Shown piece by piece: positions 29,188 to 39,132 of a DNA stretch of 64,000 bases. How positions within the stretch are numbered: the stretch's first letter is position 1; every line of letters begins with the position of its first letter. The notes under the pieces were generated by a model that worked only from the letters and a program-made list of their open reading frames with translations, was not told the origin of the DNA and searched no databases. Source of the DNA: Serratia plymuthica (GTDB lineage: Bacteria > Pseudomonadota > Gammaproteobacteria > Enterobacterales > Enterobacteriaceae); contig NZ_CP068771.1 in NCBI RefSeq assembly GCF_018336935.1, forward strand, positions 4,526,001 through 4,590,000, read 5' to 3'. Both the position numbers and the translations under genes were made by a program.

Positions 29188-30105
29188 ATGTCTAAACGCT
29201 TACCACCTCTCAATGCGCTGCGGGTCTTCGATGCGGCTGCTCGCCACCTGAGTTTCACCAAAGCGGCAGAAGAGTTGTTCGTTACCCAGGCCGCCGTGAG
29301 CCATCAGATCAAGTCGCTGGAGGACTTCCTCGGCCTGAAGCTGTTTCGGCGGCGCAATCGTTCGCTGTTGCTGACGGAAGAAGGGCAAAGTTATTACCTG
29401 GATATCAAGGAAATCTTCTCCTCGATCACCGAGGCTACCCGCAAGTTACAGGCGCGCAGTGCCAAGGGGGCATTAACCGTCAGTTTGCCCCCCAGTTTCG
29501 CCATTCAGTGGTTGGTGCCGCGGCTCTCTGGCTTTAACTCAGCTTATCCGGGGATCGACGTGCGTATCCAGGCGGTGGACCGTGAGGAAGATAAGCTGGC
29601 GGATGATGTCGATGTGGCGATTTTCTATGGCCGCGGCAACTGGCCAGGGGTGCGCGCCGAACGTTTATATGCGGAATATCTGTTGCCGGTGTGTTCACCC
29701 AGCCTGCTGACCGGGGAACATGCGCTAAAAGTGACGGACGATCTGGCTTATCACACGCTACTGCATGATACTTCACGCCGCGATTGGCTGGCCTATACGC
29801 GTCAGTTGGGGTTGCAGCACATTAATGTGCAGCAGGGGCCGATTTTCAGCCACAGTGCAATGGTGGTTCAGGCTGCGGTTCATGGCCAGGGTGTCGCACT
29901 GGTGAACAATGTGATGGCGCAGACCGAAATCGAAGCCGGGCGGCTGGTTTGCCCGTTTAACGATGTGCTGGTCAGTAAAAACGCTTTTTATCTGGTATGC
30001 CATGACAGCCAGGCAGAACTGGGTAAAATAGCCGCCTTTCGTCAGTGGATCCTGGCTCGGGCAGCCAGCGAGCAGGAGAAATTCCGCTTTCGCTATGAAC
30101 AATAA
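29188..30105 (+). CDS. gcvA: LysR-type regulator GcvA of the glycine cleavage system
   Basis: 305 aa, the E. coli length. The N-terminal winged helix-turn-helix includes FTKAAEELFVTQAAVSHQIKSLE (about residues 22-44), followed by a periplasmic-binding-like effector domain. GcvA activates the gcvTHP operon with glycine, represses it with GcvR and purines, and drives gcvB. A TATAAT at 29059-29064 is a likely -10 for gcvA, which would leave a leader of about 115 bases and overlap the gcvB promoter region. ygdD follows after 51 bases. Confidence 0.96.
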   Translation: MSKRLPPLNALRVFDAAARHLSFTKAAEELFVTQAAVSHQIKSLEDFLGLKLFRRRNRSLLLTEEGQSYYLDIKEIFSSITEATRKLQARSAKGALTVSLPPSFAIQWLVPRLSGFNSAYPGIDVRIQAVDREEDKLADDVDVAIFYGRGNWPGVRAERLYAEYLLPVCSPSLLTGEHALKVTDDLAYHTLLHDTSRRDWLAYTRQLGLQHINVQQGPIFSHSAMVVQAAVHGQGVALVNNVMAQTEIEAGRLVCPFNDVLVSKNAFYLVCHDSQAELGKIAAFRQWILARAASEQEKFRFRYEQ

Positions 30106-30156
30106 GGCTGGCCGCCGCTCTGCCGCCGCCGGTTTTCTTCAATAAGGTAAATAACG

Positions 30157-30552
30157 ATGAGCAGTCGCTCAATGCTGATTTTTGCTGCTATCAGCGGCTT
30201 TGTATTTGTTGCCCTGGGCGCGTTTGGCGCGCATGTATTAAGCGGCACGTTGGGCGCTAACGAGATGGCCTGGATCCGCACCGGGCTGGATTATCAAGGG
30301 TTCCATACCCTGGCGATCCTGGTGCTGGCGGTGGCGATGCAACGTCGCGTCAGCCTGTGGTTTTATTGGAGCGGGGCGCTGTTGGCGCTCGGCACCGTAC
30401 TGTTCAGCGGCAGTCTGTACTGTCTGGCGCTGTCACACCTGAAGGTCTGGGTCTATATCACGCCGGTTGGCGGCGTGTGTTTCCTGATCGGTTGGGCATT
30501 GATGTTGATTGGCGCTTTGCGTCTGAGGAAAAAGGCCGAGCGCCATGAATAA
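30157..30552 (+). CDS. ygdD: DUF423 inner membrane protein YgdD
   Basis: 131 aa with four hydrophobic segments, beginning [29 protein letters not shown], the DUF423 signature (GAFGAH). The function is unknown. A ribosome site (TAAGG) precedes the ATG. It overlaps rlmM by eight bases, so the two are co-translated, an arrangement shared with E. coli. Confidence 0.93.
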   Translation: MSSRSMLIFAAISGFVFVALGAFGAHVLSGTLGANEMAWIRTGLDYQGFHTLAILVLAVAMQRRVSLWFYWSGALLALGTVLFSGSLYCLALSHLKVWVYITPVGGVCFLIGWALMLIGALRLRKKAERHE

Positions 30553-31648
30553 GCTTGCGTTGTATTGCCGTCCTGGTTTTGAAAAAGAGTGTGCGGCGGA
30601 AATTACCGCCAAGGCTGCCGAGCTGGAAGTCTTTGGTTTTGCCCGGGTAAAAGATAACAGCGGTTACGTATTGTTCGAGTGCTATCAGCCGGATGACGCC
30701 GACCGCCTGGCGCGGGAAATCCCGTTCCGTGAACTGATTTTTGCCCGTCAGATGCTGGTGGTTGGCGAGCTGCTGCGCGACCTTCCGCCGGAAGATCGCG
30801 TGTCGCCGATTGTTGGCATGCTGATTGGCGTGGTCGATCGCGGCGGTGAGCTGCGAGTGGAAGTGCCGGATACCAACGAAAGCAAAGAGCTGATGAAGTT
30901 CTGCCGTAAACTGACCGTGCCGCTGCGTGCCGCAATGCGTGAGCAAAAGGTGCTGATGGCGCGCGAGAACGCGACCCGTCCGGTGGTTCACGTGTTCTTT
31001 ATCGCACCGGGTTGCTGTTATGTCGGCTACTCTTTCAGCAACAACAATTCGCCGTTCTATATGGGGATCCCGCGCCTCAAGTTCCCATCCGACGCGCCGA
31101 GCCGTTCTACGCTGAAACTGGAAGAGGCGTTCCACGTGTTCATTCCCGCCGACGAGTGGGACGAACGTTTGAGCAGTGGTATGCATGCGGTCGATCTGGG
31201 TGCCTGCCCGGGCGGCTGGACCTATCAACTGGTGCAACGCAGCATGATGGTGCATGCGGTGGATAACGGACTGATGGCGCAGAGCCTGATGGATACCGGG
31301 CAGGTTACGCATCACCGCGCCGACGGTTTCAAATACGAACCAAGCAGCAGCAAGATTTACTGGCTGGTGTGCGACATGGTGGAGAAGCCGGCCAAGGTGA
31401 CCAGCTTGATGATTCAATGGTTGGTCAAAGGTTGGTGCCGCGAAGCGATCTTCAACCTGAAGCTGCCGATGAAAAAACGTTACGAAGAGGTTTCGCAGAA
31501 TCTGCAGACCATCAAGGAAGCGTTGGACGCGGTTGGCATCAGTTCAGAAATTCATGCCAAACAGCTTTATCACGATCGTGAAGAAGTCACGGTGCATGTG
31601 CGCCGTATGTGGTCGGCGGTGCCGGGGCGTCGCGACGAGCGCGAATAG
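30545..31648 (+). CDS. rlmM: 23S rRNA 2'-O-methyltransferase RlmM (C2498)
   Basis: 367 aa; E. coli 366. The N-terminal part has a THUMP-like RNA-binding region. The C-terminal Rossmann methyltransferase shows the SAM-binding motif [16 protein letters not shown] and the K-D-K-E-type residues ([18 protein letters not shown]). It methylates C2498 of 23S rRNA using S-adenosylmethionine. It ends against the convergent xni; a weak GGCGC/GCGCC stem (31661-31678) lies in the 31-base gap. Confidence 0.95.
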   Translation: MNKLALYCRPGFEKECAAEITAKAAELEVFGFARVKDNSGYVLFECYQPDDADRLAREIPFRELIFARQMLVVGELLRDLPPEDRVSPIVGMLIGVVDRGGELRVEVPDTNESKELMKFCRKLTVPLRAAMREQKVLMARENATRPVVHVFFIAPGCCYVGYSFSNNNSPFYMGIPRLKFPSDAPSRSTLKLEEAFHVFIPADEWDERLSSGMHAVDLGACPGGWTYQLVQRSMMVHAVDNGLMAQSLMDTGQVTHHRADGFKYEPSSSKIYWLVCDMVEKPAKVTSLMIQWLVKGWCREAIFNLKLPMKKRYEEVSQNLQTIKEALDAVGISSEIHAKQLYHDREEVTVHVRRMWSAVPGRRDERE

Positions 31649-31679
31649 AATAATTGACCGGGCGCGGCTTGCGGCGCCT

Positions 31680-32438
31680 TTAGCTAACCGGTAACCGCAA
31701 CTGCTGCAGGTTGCCGGTTAACGTCAAATCGGTGCGCAGCGTGGCGACCTTTTTACTGACGTAAGCCATGTCGCGGTGTTGTTGCAACTTGCCGCGCCAT
31801 TTTTCCGCCACCTGTTCCAGATCCTGATACAACCCATCCAACGTACCCGCCTGTTGTAATAACAATACCGCCGTTTTCGGCCCGATGCCGGCCACGCCAG
31901 GAATTTTGCTGCTGCTTATTCCCGCCAGCCCCCAGTAATCCGCCAATTGCTGCGGCGCTACCCCGAACTCCTGTTGCACAAAGGGCATGTCCAGCCAGCG
32001 TTTCTGGAAGTAATCGCGGATCTGCACGTTGGGCGCCAACAGTTGGCAATAACCTTTGTCGGTGGACACTATCGTCACCTGATGGCCGCCGCCGGCGACC
32101 TTGGCCGTCAGCGTTGCCGCCAGATCGTCCGCCTCATTGCCCGGCGAATGCCAACAGGCGACGCCGAGCGCTTCAAATGCCTGACGCAGCTGCGGCATTT
32201 CCTGCTGTAAATTTTCCGGCATCGGCGATCGGCCGGCCTTGTAGTCGGGCAGAATTTGGTGACGCCAGCTTTCACTGCGGTCGTCTTCGTCGAATACCGC
32301 CACCGCGTGCGTTGGCCGGCTATGCTGGATCAACTGTTGCAGCGCATGCTGGCAGGCATTCACGCAGGGAGACCCCTGCACGGCATGGATGCGGCGGATA
32401 AGGTTCAGGGCGTCGACAATCAGTAGGTGTATCATCAT
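31680..32438 (-). CDS. xni: Flap endonuclease Xni (exonuclease IX, YgdG)
   Basis: 252 aa from ATG 32438; ATG 32435 gives the E. coli length of 251. A TTG at 32447 also opens the frame. It is homologous to the 5'-3' nuclease domain of DNA polymerase I: an N-terminal [12 protein letters not shown], acidic metal ligands in [14 protein letters not shown] and [10 protein letters not shown], and the helix-hairpin-helix-type [17 protein letters not shown]. It lacks part of the metal site found in full FEN nucleases, as the family does. A terminator sits just upstream, at the end of ppnN, so it probably has its own promoter or depends on read-through. Confidence 0.93.
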   Translation of the reverse strand: MMIHLLIVDALNLIRRIHAVQGSPCVNACQHALQQLIQHSRPTHAVAVFDEDDRSESWRHQILPDYKAGRSPMPENLQQEMPQLRQAFEALGVACWHSPGNEADDLAATLTAKVAGGGHQVTIVSTDKGYCQLLAPNVQIRDYFQKRWLDMPFVQQEFGVAPQQLADYWGLAGISSSKIPGVAGIGPKTAVLLLQQAGTLDGLYQDLEQVAEKWRGKLQQHRDMAYVSKKVATLRTDLTLTGNLQQLRLPVS

Positions 32439-32453
32439 GGGCTGCAAGGTCAG

Positions 32454-32482
32454 AAAAAAGAAGGGCGGCTGTTGCGCCGCCC
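32454..32482 (-). terminator. Terminator after ppnN
   Basis: Minus-strand GGGCGGC...GCCGCCC stem (32463-32469 with 32476-32482) followed by TTCTTTTTTC (A-tract at 32454-32459). Confidence 0.75.
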
Positions 32483-32492
32483 GGAGTTGGGG

Positions 32493-33857
32493 TCAGGCGA
32501 CTATCTCATAGCAGGGCACGTAGGCGCTGCCCGGTAGCTTCATGCGGTGCTGGGCGACAAAGCCCTGCAACAGGCTGTCCATTTGCTTCATCATCTGCGG
32601 TTCGCCGTGCAGCTTGTAAGGGCCGAACTGTTCGATGGCGTGAATGCCGTTTTCCTTCACGTTGCCGGCAACGATGCCGGAGAACGCGCGGCGCAGTGCA
32701 GCGGCCAGTTGTTCCGCCGGCTGGTCCGGATACAGATTGAGGTTCGCCATGTTCTCGTGGGTCGGTTCGAACGGCAGTTGCAGGTCCGGCGCGATGCGGA
32801 TCGACCAGTTAAAACTGTAGGCATCACCGGTGTTGCGACGGTTCTCTTTCACCAGCGGCATGGCTTTTTTCATCTGCCGCGCCACTTCGGCCGGATCGTC
32901 GATGATGATGGTGTAATGACGGCGCGCTTCGTCACCCAGGGTGTTCATGATGAACTCGTCCAGAACGCGGAAATAATCTGCGCTCTCTTTCGGCCCGGTG
33001 AGGATCAGTGGCAATACCTGTTCGCTGTTTTCCGGATTCATCAAAATACCCAGCAGATACAGCAGCTCTTCCGCCGTGCCGACGCCACCCGGGAAGATGA
33101 TGATGCCGTGGGCGATACGCACAAAGGCTTCCAGACGTTTTTCGATGTCCGGCATGATCACCAGCTCATTGACCAGCGGGTTAGGCGGCTCGGCGGCGAT
33201 GATCGAAGGTTCGGTCATGCCGATAAAACGGCTGTTGCGGTAGCGCTGTTGCGCATGGCCCACAGCGGCGCCTTTCATCGGCGCTTCCATCGCTCCCGGC
33301 CCACAGCCGGTGCAGATATTCAGCTCGCGCAGGCCAAGCTGGCTGCCGACCTTACGGGCGTACAGGTATTCATTTTCATTGATGGAGTGGCCGCCCCAGC
33401 ACACCACCAAATTCGGATCTTCATCGAGGTGCAGCGCCCGGGCGTTGCGCAGGATGGAGAACACCAGGTTGGTGATGTGGGCCGAGTTTTCCAGGTTCAG
33501 ATGCTGGAAACGGCCGGCGCTGTCGATCTGGCCGTGAACGAACAGGATATCGCGCAGCACGGCGAACAGGTTGGCCTGCAAAGAACGGATAATTCTGCCG
33601 TCGACAAAGGCGTCTTCCGGTGGGTTCACCAGTTCGAGTTTGACCCCGCGCTCACGGCGCAGGACATTGATATCAAAGGTTTCATAGCGTGAAAGCAGCT
33701 GTTTGCTGTTGTCGGTTTGGCTGCCGGAGTTCAACACGGCCAGCGAACAGTTGCGGAACAAACGGTACAGATCGCTGCTGGCGGTGCGCTTCAGCATGTC
33801 TACTTCCAGCTGCGACAGCAAATCCATAGAGCCAAGCGGGCTGATGTGTGTAATCAA
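32493..33857 (-). CDS. ppnN: Pyrimidine/purine nucleotide 5'-monophosphate nucleosidase PpnN (YgdH)
   Basis: 454 aa, the E. coli length. The central LOG-type Rossmann domain contains [16 protein letters not shown] and the signature [16 protein letters not shown], which form the nucleotide pocket. N- and C-terminal regulatory domains flank it. PpnN hydrolyses nucleoside monophosphates to base and ribose 5-phosphate and is stimulated by (p)ppGpp in E. coli. It is followed by its own terminator and then xni. Confidence 0.95.
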   Translation of the reverse strand: MITHISPLGSMDLLSQLEVDMLKRTASSDLYRLFRNCSLAVLNSGSQTDNSKQLLSRYETFDINVLRRERGVKLELVNPPEDAFVDGRIIRSLQANLFAVLRDILFVHGQIDSAGRFQHLNLENSAHITNLVFSILRNARALHLDEDPNLVVCWGGHSINENEYLYARKVGSQLGLRELNICTGCGPGAMEAPMKGAAVGHAQQRYRNSRFIGMTEPSIIAAEPPNPLVNELVIMPDIEKRLEAFVRIAHGIIIFPGGVGTAEELLYLLGILMNPENSEQVLPLILTGPKESADYFRVLDEFIMNTLGDEARRHYTIIIDDPAEVARQMKKAMPLVKENRRNTGDAYSFNWSIRIAPDLQLPFEPTHENMANLNLYPDQPAEQLAAALRRAFSGIVAGNVKENGIHAIEQFGPYKLHGEPQMMKQMDSLLQGFVAQHRMKLPGSAYVPCYEIVA

Positions 33858-34037
33858 GGTAACTCCTTTGCACCCGAAACGGGGCAGTAGTAATCCATAC
33901 GCAGCAGAACAGCATCTCGTTATTGTTGGCGCACTGCGGTCAATGACTGGCCGCAGCCTTTCTTAACCTTACCGCCGTCCCCTGATTTTTACCAATACAA
34001 ACCGTTCGTTAGCTTAGTTGTTGAGCAATGCTTCGCA

Positions 34038-34883
34038 CTATTGGCGCGCCAGACGGCCATGCGACGGAACAAAGTCAAGGTTACTGCGCCAGGGATTGAT
34101 GTCCAGCCCGCCGCGACGGGTGTAGCGGGCATACACCGACAGGCTCTCTGGCCGGCAATAGCGCATCAGATCGTTGAAGATGCGCTCAACGCATTGTTCA
34201 TGGAATTCATTGTGGTGACGGAAGGACACCAGATAGCGCAGTAGCGCTTCACGATCGATTTGCGCGCCACGATACTGGATTTGCACCGACCCCCAGTCGG
34301 GTTGGTTGGTGATCAGGCAGTTTGACTTCAGCAGGTGGCTGACCAATTGCTCTTCAACCTGACGGGTACCGGTAGCGTTCAGCAGGTAATCGGCGTTGAA
34401 CTCGTAGTTATCAATACGGATGTCTTGATGATCGATGCATTCTCCCTCCAACCGGGCGATCGGGCTGCCTTCCACCTGATCGAGGCTGAACAGGGCGACG
34501 CTGACTTCGCCCTGCGCGCAGGCGGACAGATCGCGTTGCAGCGTGCTGCGCACCGTCTCCCAGTCGGTAAATTGGGTCTGGTTAAAGCTGTTAAGATAAA
34601 GCTTGAAGCTTTTGGATTCGATCAGGTTGACGCTGTTGGCGTTGAGGCTAATCTCGCCCACCGCGACCTGCGGCAAGCCGTTGTCGTTCAGCCAGGAGAG
34701 CTCATACAGCGTCCAGATATCGGCACCGTGGAACGGCAGGCTGTCCGGATACAAACCCAGCGGTTCGCGGTTCATGCTGCGCGGCACCGCCTGCAGCAGC
34801 TGAACGTCGTAGCGATCGCGGTACGCGGTAGGTTTGCCCAGAGTCAGTTCCGACAGGGCGTGATGGTCTTGATAGGAGGACAT
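34038..34883 (-). CDS. queF: NADPH-dependent 7-cyano-7-deazaguanine reductase QueF
   Basis: 281 aa; E. coli 282. QueF reduces preQ0 to preQ1 in queuosine synthesis. This is the long two-domain (YqcD) form: the catalytic Cys lies in [20 protein letters not shown] and the substrate motif [15 protein letters not shown] is in the N-terminal half. It diverges from syd across 63 bases. The 180-base gap to ppnN has a CTGCGG/CCGCAG hairpin (33934-33956) without a clear T-run. Confidence 0.96.
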   Translation of the reverse strand: MSSYQDHHALSELTLGKPTAYRDRYDVQLLQAVPRSMNREPLGLYPDSLPFHGADIWTLYELSWLNDNGLPQVAVGEISLNANSVNLIESKSFKLYLNSFNQTQFTDWETVRSTLQRDLSACAQGEVSVALFSLDQVEGSPIARLEGECIDHQDIRIDNYEFNADYLLNATGTRQVEEQLVSHLLKSNCLITNQPDWGSVQIQYRGAQIDREALLRYLVSFRHHNEFHEQCVERIFNDLMRYCRPESLSVYARYTRRGGLDINPWRSNLDFVPSHGRLARQ

Positions 34884-34946
34884 CTGCTGTCACCTCGGTA
34901 ATAGATAGGTACAATAGCCTTCAGTTTACCGTATGCGAGAAGAAAT

Positions 34947-35498
34947 ATGGACCATGATGTACCGCACGCTCTGCGTGATTTCACTCAGCGCTATGTCGAT
35001 CTTTGGCAGCAGGAGCGCGGTCATGCGCCGGCAAGCCTGGACTTGTACGGCGTACCCTCACCTTGCATTGTAGAAAACCGTGAGGATGAAGTGCTGTGGT
35101 TGCCGCAACCGTTCGCCCCTGCGGCGACGCTGGAAAAGGTGGAAGCCGCGCTCGAGTTGCGGTTGCAGCCAGACATTGGCCTGTTTTATACCCAGCAGTA
35201 TGCGGGTGATATGAGAGCGCAGTTTGGTGAGCATTATATCACCCTGCTGCAGGTGTGGAGCGAAGACGATTTTATTCGCTTACAGGAGAATTTGATCGGC
35301 CATCTGGTGACGCAAAAACGCCTGAAGTTGTCGCCGACGCTATTCCTGGCAACCACTGAATCAGAGATGACTCTGGTCTCGCTGTGCAACGTCAGCGGCA
35401 ATGTCGTACTGGAACAATTCGGCAGCGATAAACGCACCTTGCTGGCGGCCTCGCTGGGGAATTTCCTCGATGCATTGCGCCCACTGCTGAGTGTTTGA
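34947..35498 (+). CDS. syd: SecY-interacting protein Syd
   Basis: 183 aa; E. coli 181. A soluble protein that binds the cytoplasmic face of SecY and is proposed to check translocon assembly. Conserved stretches are [15 protein letters not shown] at the start and LWLPQPFAP and [19 protein letters not shown] in the middle. It precedes csrB; the hairpin at 35519-35552 may end its transcript. Confidence 0.93.
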   Translation: MDHDVPHALRDFTQRYVDLWQQERGHAPASLDLYGVPSPCIVENREDEVLWLPQPFAPAATLEKVEAALELRLQPDIGLFYTQQYAGDMRAQFGEHYITLLQVWSEDDFIRLQENLIGHLVTQKRLKLSPTLFLATTESEMTLVSLCNVSGNVVLEQFGSDKRTLLAASLGNFLDALRPLLSV

Positions 35499-35518
35499 CG
35501 GTTGTAGAGCATTGTCCG

Positions 35519-35552
35519 TGTGCGAGATCTCTCACACGGGCTGTGAGAGATC
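35519..35552 (+). promoter_or_regulatory. UvrY (SirA)-type palindrome upstream of csrB, overlapping a terminator-like hairpin after syd
   Basis: TGTGCGAGATCTCTCACA (35519-35536) matches the known UvrY/SirA site TGTRAGAGATCTCTYACA at all but one position. It lies about 180 bases before the estimated csrB start, close to the distance of the E. coli upstream activating site. The same bases (GATCTCTCACA, 35526-35536) pair with TGTGAGAGATC (35542-35552), and GCTTTTAATTTTTT follows, so the RNA form is also a plausible syd terminator. Confidence 0.7.
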
Positions 35553-35707
35553 GCTTTTAATTTTTTCCGGCCGAAAGCCTGAGTTGGTTTTATTGTTATC
35601 CAGATCAATTGGTTAGATTTGCTTTAGGATAACTCTTAGCGTTAATTTCCCGTCATCCTTTCTCCAATCCCTTGTGAAGCCGGGATAATTAAGCGATCTT
35701 ATGGTTA

Positions 35708-36057
35708 CCGGCACGGATACGGTGGAGCAGGAAAGCGTCAGGATGATGCGGCTTCAGGAAGAAGAAATGGACGCGCTCAGTGAAGAGCGAAGGACGGCGT
35801 CAGGAGATGCCCAGGATGTTTCAGGATTGAAACCAGGGACACCTCCAGGATGGAGATAGAGAGCCGGCACAGGATGGTTGGCGGGTCATGAAGACTAAGG
35901 AACCGCGTCAGGATGATGCTGCAGGACAGAGCAAGGATGGTTGGGTCAGGATGGCCGCAGGAAAAGTTTTCAAGGATTGAGCAGGGAGCACACTGTGTAG
36001 CGGGACTGCTATAAAACGAACCGGGGGCACTGTTAATACAGTGCCCCCAACTTTTTA
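35708..36057 (+). ncRNA. csrB: CsrB regulatory RNA (CsrA antagonist)
   Basis: About 350 nt between syd and yqcC, as in E. coli. I count about 23 GGA motifs, most of them as CAGGAT or AAGGAT in small hairpin loops, for example CCTCCAGGATGGAG. The 3' third is close to E. coli (GAAAAGTT.TCAAGGAT, GAGCAGGGAGCA, AAACGAACCGGG). The terminator is GGGGGCACTGT / ACAGTGCCCCC (36023-36048) plus TTTTT at 36052-36056. CsrB binds many CsrA dimers and so relieves CsrA repression of biofilm and glycogen genes. The 5' end is approximate: TTGTGA (35672-35677) and TCTTAT (35697-35702), 19 bases apart, are the best promoter I see. Confidence 0.92.
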
Positions 36058-36116
36058 TGGCAGTTTGTACCTTAAGTATCGAAGATACTTAACCTGTCTC
36101 GAACTCTTCGGCAGTG

Positions 36117-37355
36117 TTAACCAATAGCTCCCAGCGTATCGCCATTGCCCTGCTTTTTCGGCAGCAGGAACAGCGTGGCATAAATATCCAACAGATATAT
36201 CGCCGCCAACAGGCTGATTGCCGCAGTGAAGGAAACCTGCGTAACCAATGCCCCAATCACCAACGGCCCCAGGCCGCCTACGCCGCGCCCGAGATTAAAC
36301 AGAATATTTTGTGCGGTAGCGCGCGCCTGGACCGGGTAGGTATCGGAGATCAACGCGCCGTAGCCGCCAATCATGCCATTGACGAATAACCCCATTAGCG
36401 CGCCGGCGAACAGCATCCACATAGGGTCGCTAAGTTGCGCATAGACCACGACCATTACCACTGCGCCAATCTGATAGACAATAAATATCTTCCAGCGGGC
36501 GAAGCGATCCGCCAATACGCCAAACAGCCAGATACCCAGCGTCATGCCGAGCACCGTTACCGCGGTCCACAGGCCAGACTTGGTCAGCGAAAAACCGAAA
36601 TTTTTTGCCAGATAGGTCGGCATCCAAATCATCAGCCCGTAATACCCGAAGTTCTGCACTGAGCACAGAATGAAAATGCCGATGCTGGCTTTGCCGGTGG
36701 CCCGGTCTTTAAACAGCAGTTTTACGCGCTGGGTGAAGGAGAGTTGCTGGCCACTCTTTTGCTGGCGCACGAACTCTTCCGGCTCGCCCAGCGTGCGGCG
36801 GATCAGGAATGACACCATTGCCGGCAGCAACCCGACCAGAAACATGCCGCGCCAGCCGATATGCGTCAACAACAGCGGAGTGAGGAAAGCCGCCGCCAGT
36901 ACGCCAAGCTGCCAGCCCATGCCAACATAGGCAGAGGCGCGGTTGCGCTTTTCCGCCGGCCAGGCTTCGGCTATCAGCGCCATGCCGATACCGAACTCGC
37001 CCCCCAGTCCGATCCCCGCCAGCGTGCGATAGGCAAGCAAATCCCAGTAGCCCTGCGCCAGAGCGCACAGGCCGGTAAACAGGGAGAACATCAGTATGGT
37101 GATGGTCAGTACCCGGATGCGGCCAAAGCGATCGCTGAGGTGGCCGAAAATCACGCCGCCCAATACGGCGCCGATCAGCGTCCAGGTAACCAGCGAACCG
37201 GCTGCGGAAGAGCTCAGCCCCAGTTCGATGCTGATGGCCGGCAGCATAAAGCCGAGGATCAGCAGATCAAAGCCGTCCATCGCGTAGCCGGTGACTGAAG
37301 CCAGCATGGCTTTGCCGGGCGTAGCATGATTTTTTATTGGTGTGATTGCAGGCAT
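36117..37355 (-). CDS. MFS transporter, aromatic acid:H+ symporter (AAHS)-like
   Basis: 412 aa with twelve predicted membrane segments. The first helix carries GYAMDGFDLLILGFMLP, whose DGFD (Asp27, Asp30) is the hallmark of AAHS-type symporters such as PcaK. MFS motif A is seen as GHLSDRFGRIRV after helix 2 and again as GVLADRFARWK in the second half. A carboxylated substrate (aromatic or sugar acid) is likely by family, but the exact one cannot be read from sequence. No catabolic genes adjoin it. It sits on the opposite strand between csrB and yqcC, which are neighbours in E. coli, so it looks like an insertion in this lineage. A small palindrome (AAGTATC...GATACTT, about 36073-36089) lies between it and the csrB terminator. 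Confidence 0.85.
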   Translation of the reverse strand: MPAITPIKNHATPGKAMLASVTGYAMDGFDLLILGFMLPAISIELGLSSSAAGSLVTWTLIGAVLGGVIFGHLSDRFGRIRVLTITILMFSLFTGLCALAQGYWDLLAYRTLAGIGLGGEFGIGMALIAEAWPAEKRNRASAYVGMGWQLGVLAAAFLTPLLLTHIGWRGMFLVGLLPAMVSFLIRRTLGEPEEFVRQQKSGQQLSFTQRVKLLFKDRATGKASIGIFILCSVQNFGYYGLMIWMPTYLAKNFGFSLTKSGLWTAVTVLGMTLGIWLFGVLADRFARWKIFIVYQIGAVVMVVVYAQLSDPMWMLFAGALMGLFVNGMIGGYGALISDTYPVQARATAQNILFNLGRGVGGLGPLVIGALVTQVSFTAAISLLAAIYLLDIYATLFLLPKKQGNGDTLGAIG

Positions 37356-37538
37356 GTGTCTAATCTTTGAGGTTTATTCGGTGAGCTCATTGTGCCGTGT
37401 GGCGGCGGGCGCCACCAGATCAAATCGGTCGATATCATCAACTCAGCCGAATTTGGGCTATAAAGGGTAAAATGCTATGCTTTGCCGCCTTTCAGCCACG
37501 CCGCTGAATATCATGGTTTAAACGGATCGGGAATGCAG

Positions 37539-37868
37539 ATGAGTATACAAAATCAGGTTCGCCTTAGTTTGCAGGCGATTGAACAGTCAATGCGAGAGCT
37601 GGCGCTGTGGCAAGCCACGCCGCCCGAGCCTGAAGCCTTCGCCAGCACCGAACCCTTCTGCGTAGACAGCATGCTGGCCGAAGAGTGGCTGCAATGGGTA
37701 TTTCTGCCGCGGATGTACGCGCTACTGGATGCGCATGCGCCACTGCCGACGCGTTTCGCCATTACGCCTTATTTTGAAGAGGCGCTGAAAGATAAGGATC
37801 CGAACTGCATGCCGCTGCTGGTGCTGCTGGAACGTTTGGATCTTATGTTGAATAAAGAACCGCAATAA
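37539..37868 (+). CDS. yqcC: YqcC family protein of unknown function
   Basis: 109 aa from ATG 37539, the E. coli length; the frame is open upstream to 37482, but the conserved N-terminus begins SIQNQVRLSLQAIE. An all-helical DUF446 domain with the conserved EPFCVDSML...EEWLQWVFLPRM. The function is unknown. The stop overlaps the truC start (TAATG), so it is translationally coupled to a tRNA-modification gene, as in other enterobacteria. Confidence 0.92.
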   Translation: MSIQNQVRLSLQAIEQSMRELALWQATPPEPEAFASTEPFCVDSMLAEEWLQWVFLPRMYALLDAHAPLPTRFAITPYFEEALKDKDPNCMPLLVLLERLDLMLNKEPQ

Positions 37869-38641
37869 TGATTGAGATCCTTTACCAGGATGAGCACTTG
37901 GTGGCGGTGAACAAGCCATCGGGCTGGCTGGTGCATCGCAGTTGGCTGGATCGTCATGAAACCCGGTTTATGATGCAGACGGTGCGTGACCAGATCGGTC
38001 AGCACGTGTTTACCGTGCATCGGCTCGACCGCCCGACCTCCGGCGTGCTGCTGATGGCGTTGTCCAGCGAGGTCGCGCGCCTGCTGTCGCAGCAGTTCGA
38101 GCAACACCAGGTGCAGAAAACCTATCATGCGGTGGTACGCGGCTACGTGCAGGAAGGGGCGACCCTCGATTACCCGTTAACGGAAGAACTGGACAAAATC
38201 GCCGACAAGCATGCCGCGGCCGATAAAGGCCCGCAGCCGGCGGTCACCCACTACCGGCCGCTGGCGCAGGTGGAGATGCCGGTCGCCATTGGCCGTTATG
38301 ACAGTGCGCGCTACAGCCTGCTGGAGCTGAAGCCGGAAAACGGCCGCAAGCATCAGTTGCGTCGCCATATGGTGCATCTTCGTCATCCGATCATTGGTGA
38401 CAGCAAGCACGGCGACCTGCGTCAGAACCGCGGCATGGCCCAGCACTTCGGCTGCCCGCGCTTGATGTTGCACGCCAGCCACCTGCAGTTGAACCATCCT
38501 GTGACCTGTGAGCCATTGTCTCTTTCCGCACGCTGGGACGAACCCTGGCAGGGAGTCATGTCGCAGTTTGGTTGGGCAGGGTTTTTCCCTGAGCTCGCCG
38601 GGGTTGAGTTTAGTGCGGCTAACGGTCAGGATAACGGGTAA
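37868..38641 (+). CDS. truC: tRNA pseudouridine(65) synthase TruC
   Basis: 257 aa; E. coli 260. RluA-type pseudouridine synthase with the catalytic Asp54 in VHRLDRPTSGVLL and the conserved ENGRKHQLRRHMVHLRHPIIGD. It makes pseudouridine 65 in the T-arm of tRNA-Ile1 and tRNA-Asp. It follows yqcC with a one-base overlap; yqcA starts 30 bases downstream. Confidence 0.95.
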   Translation: MIEILYQDEHLVAVNKPSGWLVHRSWLDRHETRFMMQTVRDQIGQHVFTVHRLDRPTSGVLLMALSSEVARLLSQQFEQHQVQKTYHAVVRGYVQEGATLDYPLTEELDKIADKHAAADKGPQPAVTHYRPLAQVEMPVAIGRYDSARYSLLELKPENGRKHQLRRHMVHLRHPIIGDSKHGDLRQNRGMAQHFGCPRLMLHASHLQLNHPVTCEPLSLSARWDEPWQGVMSQFGWAGFFPELAGVEFSAANGQDNG

Positions 38642-38671
38642 TTTTTAAAGGTAATTGAGGGAGTAGGAGCA

Positions 38672-39121
38672 ATGGCTCAGGTTGGAATCTTCGTGGGAAC
38701 GGTCTACGGCAACTCACTGCTGGTGGCGGAAGAGGCGGAAAATATCCTTAGCGAACAGGGTCATGAAGTCAAACTGTTTGAAGAAGGCACGCTCGAGGCC
38801 TGGCAATTTTACCGCCAGCACCATGTGTTGGTGGTGACCTCCACTACCGGCCAGGGCGATTTACCGGACAGCATTGCGCCGCTGTTTCATGCCCTCCGCG
38901 ATCAAATCGGCTATCAGCCGGAACTGCGTTATGGATTGATTTCACTCGGTGACAGCAGCTACGACAATTTCTGCGGCGCCGGACGTGCTTTTGACGCACT
39001 GTTGCAAGAGCAGGGAGCAACCCGCGTGGGTGAGGTGCTGGAGATCGATGCGATGGAACAGCCTGAGCCGGAAGTGGTTTCCTGCCCGTGGGTTGAGCAA
39101 TGGGGCACGCTGCTGAAATAG
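38672..39121 (+). CDS. yqcA: Flavodoxin-like protein YqcA
   Basis: 149 aa, flavodoxin fold. The FMN phosphate loop is [15 protein letters not shown] (about residues 8-22), with [11 protein letters not shown] and [12 protein letters not shown] as the two isoalloxazine loops. It is a short-chain flavodoxin of the kind used as an electron carrier; its partner is not established. The ribosome site TAGGAG precedes the ATG. Last gene of the yqcC-truC-yqcA set and the last one matching the E. coli 63-min region. Confidence 0.94.
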   Translation: MAQVGIFVGTVYGNSLLVAEEAENILSEQGHEVKLFEEGTLEAWQFYRQHHVLVVTSTTGQGDLPDSIAPLFHALRDQIGYQPELRYGLISLGDSSYDNFCGAGRAFDALLQEQGATRVGEVLEIDAMEQPEPEVVSCPWVEQWGTLLK

Positions 39122-39132
39122 CATTCCGTCGC

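Noticed and set aside
32547..33692. 381-codon plus-strand frame opposite ppnN
   Set aside because: Antisense shadow; ppnN on the other strand is full length with its LOG motif.
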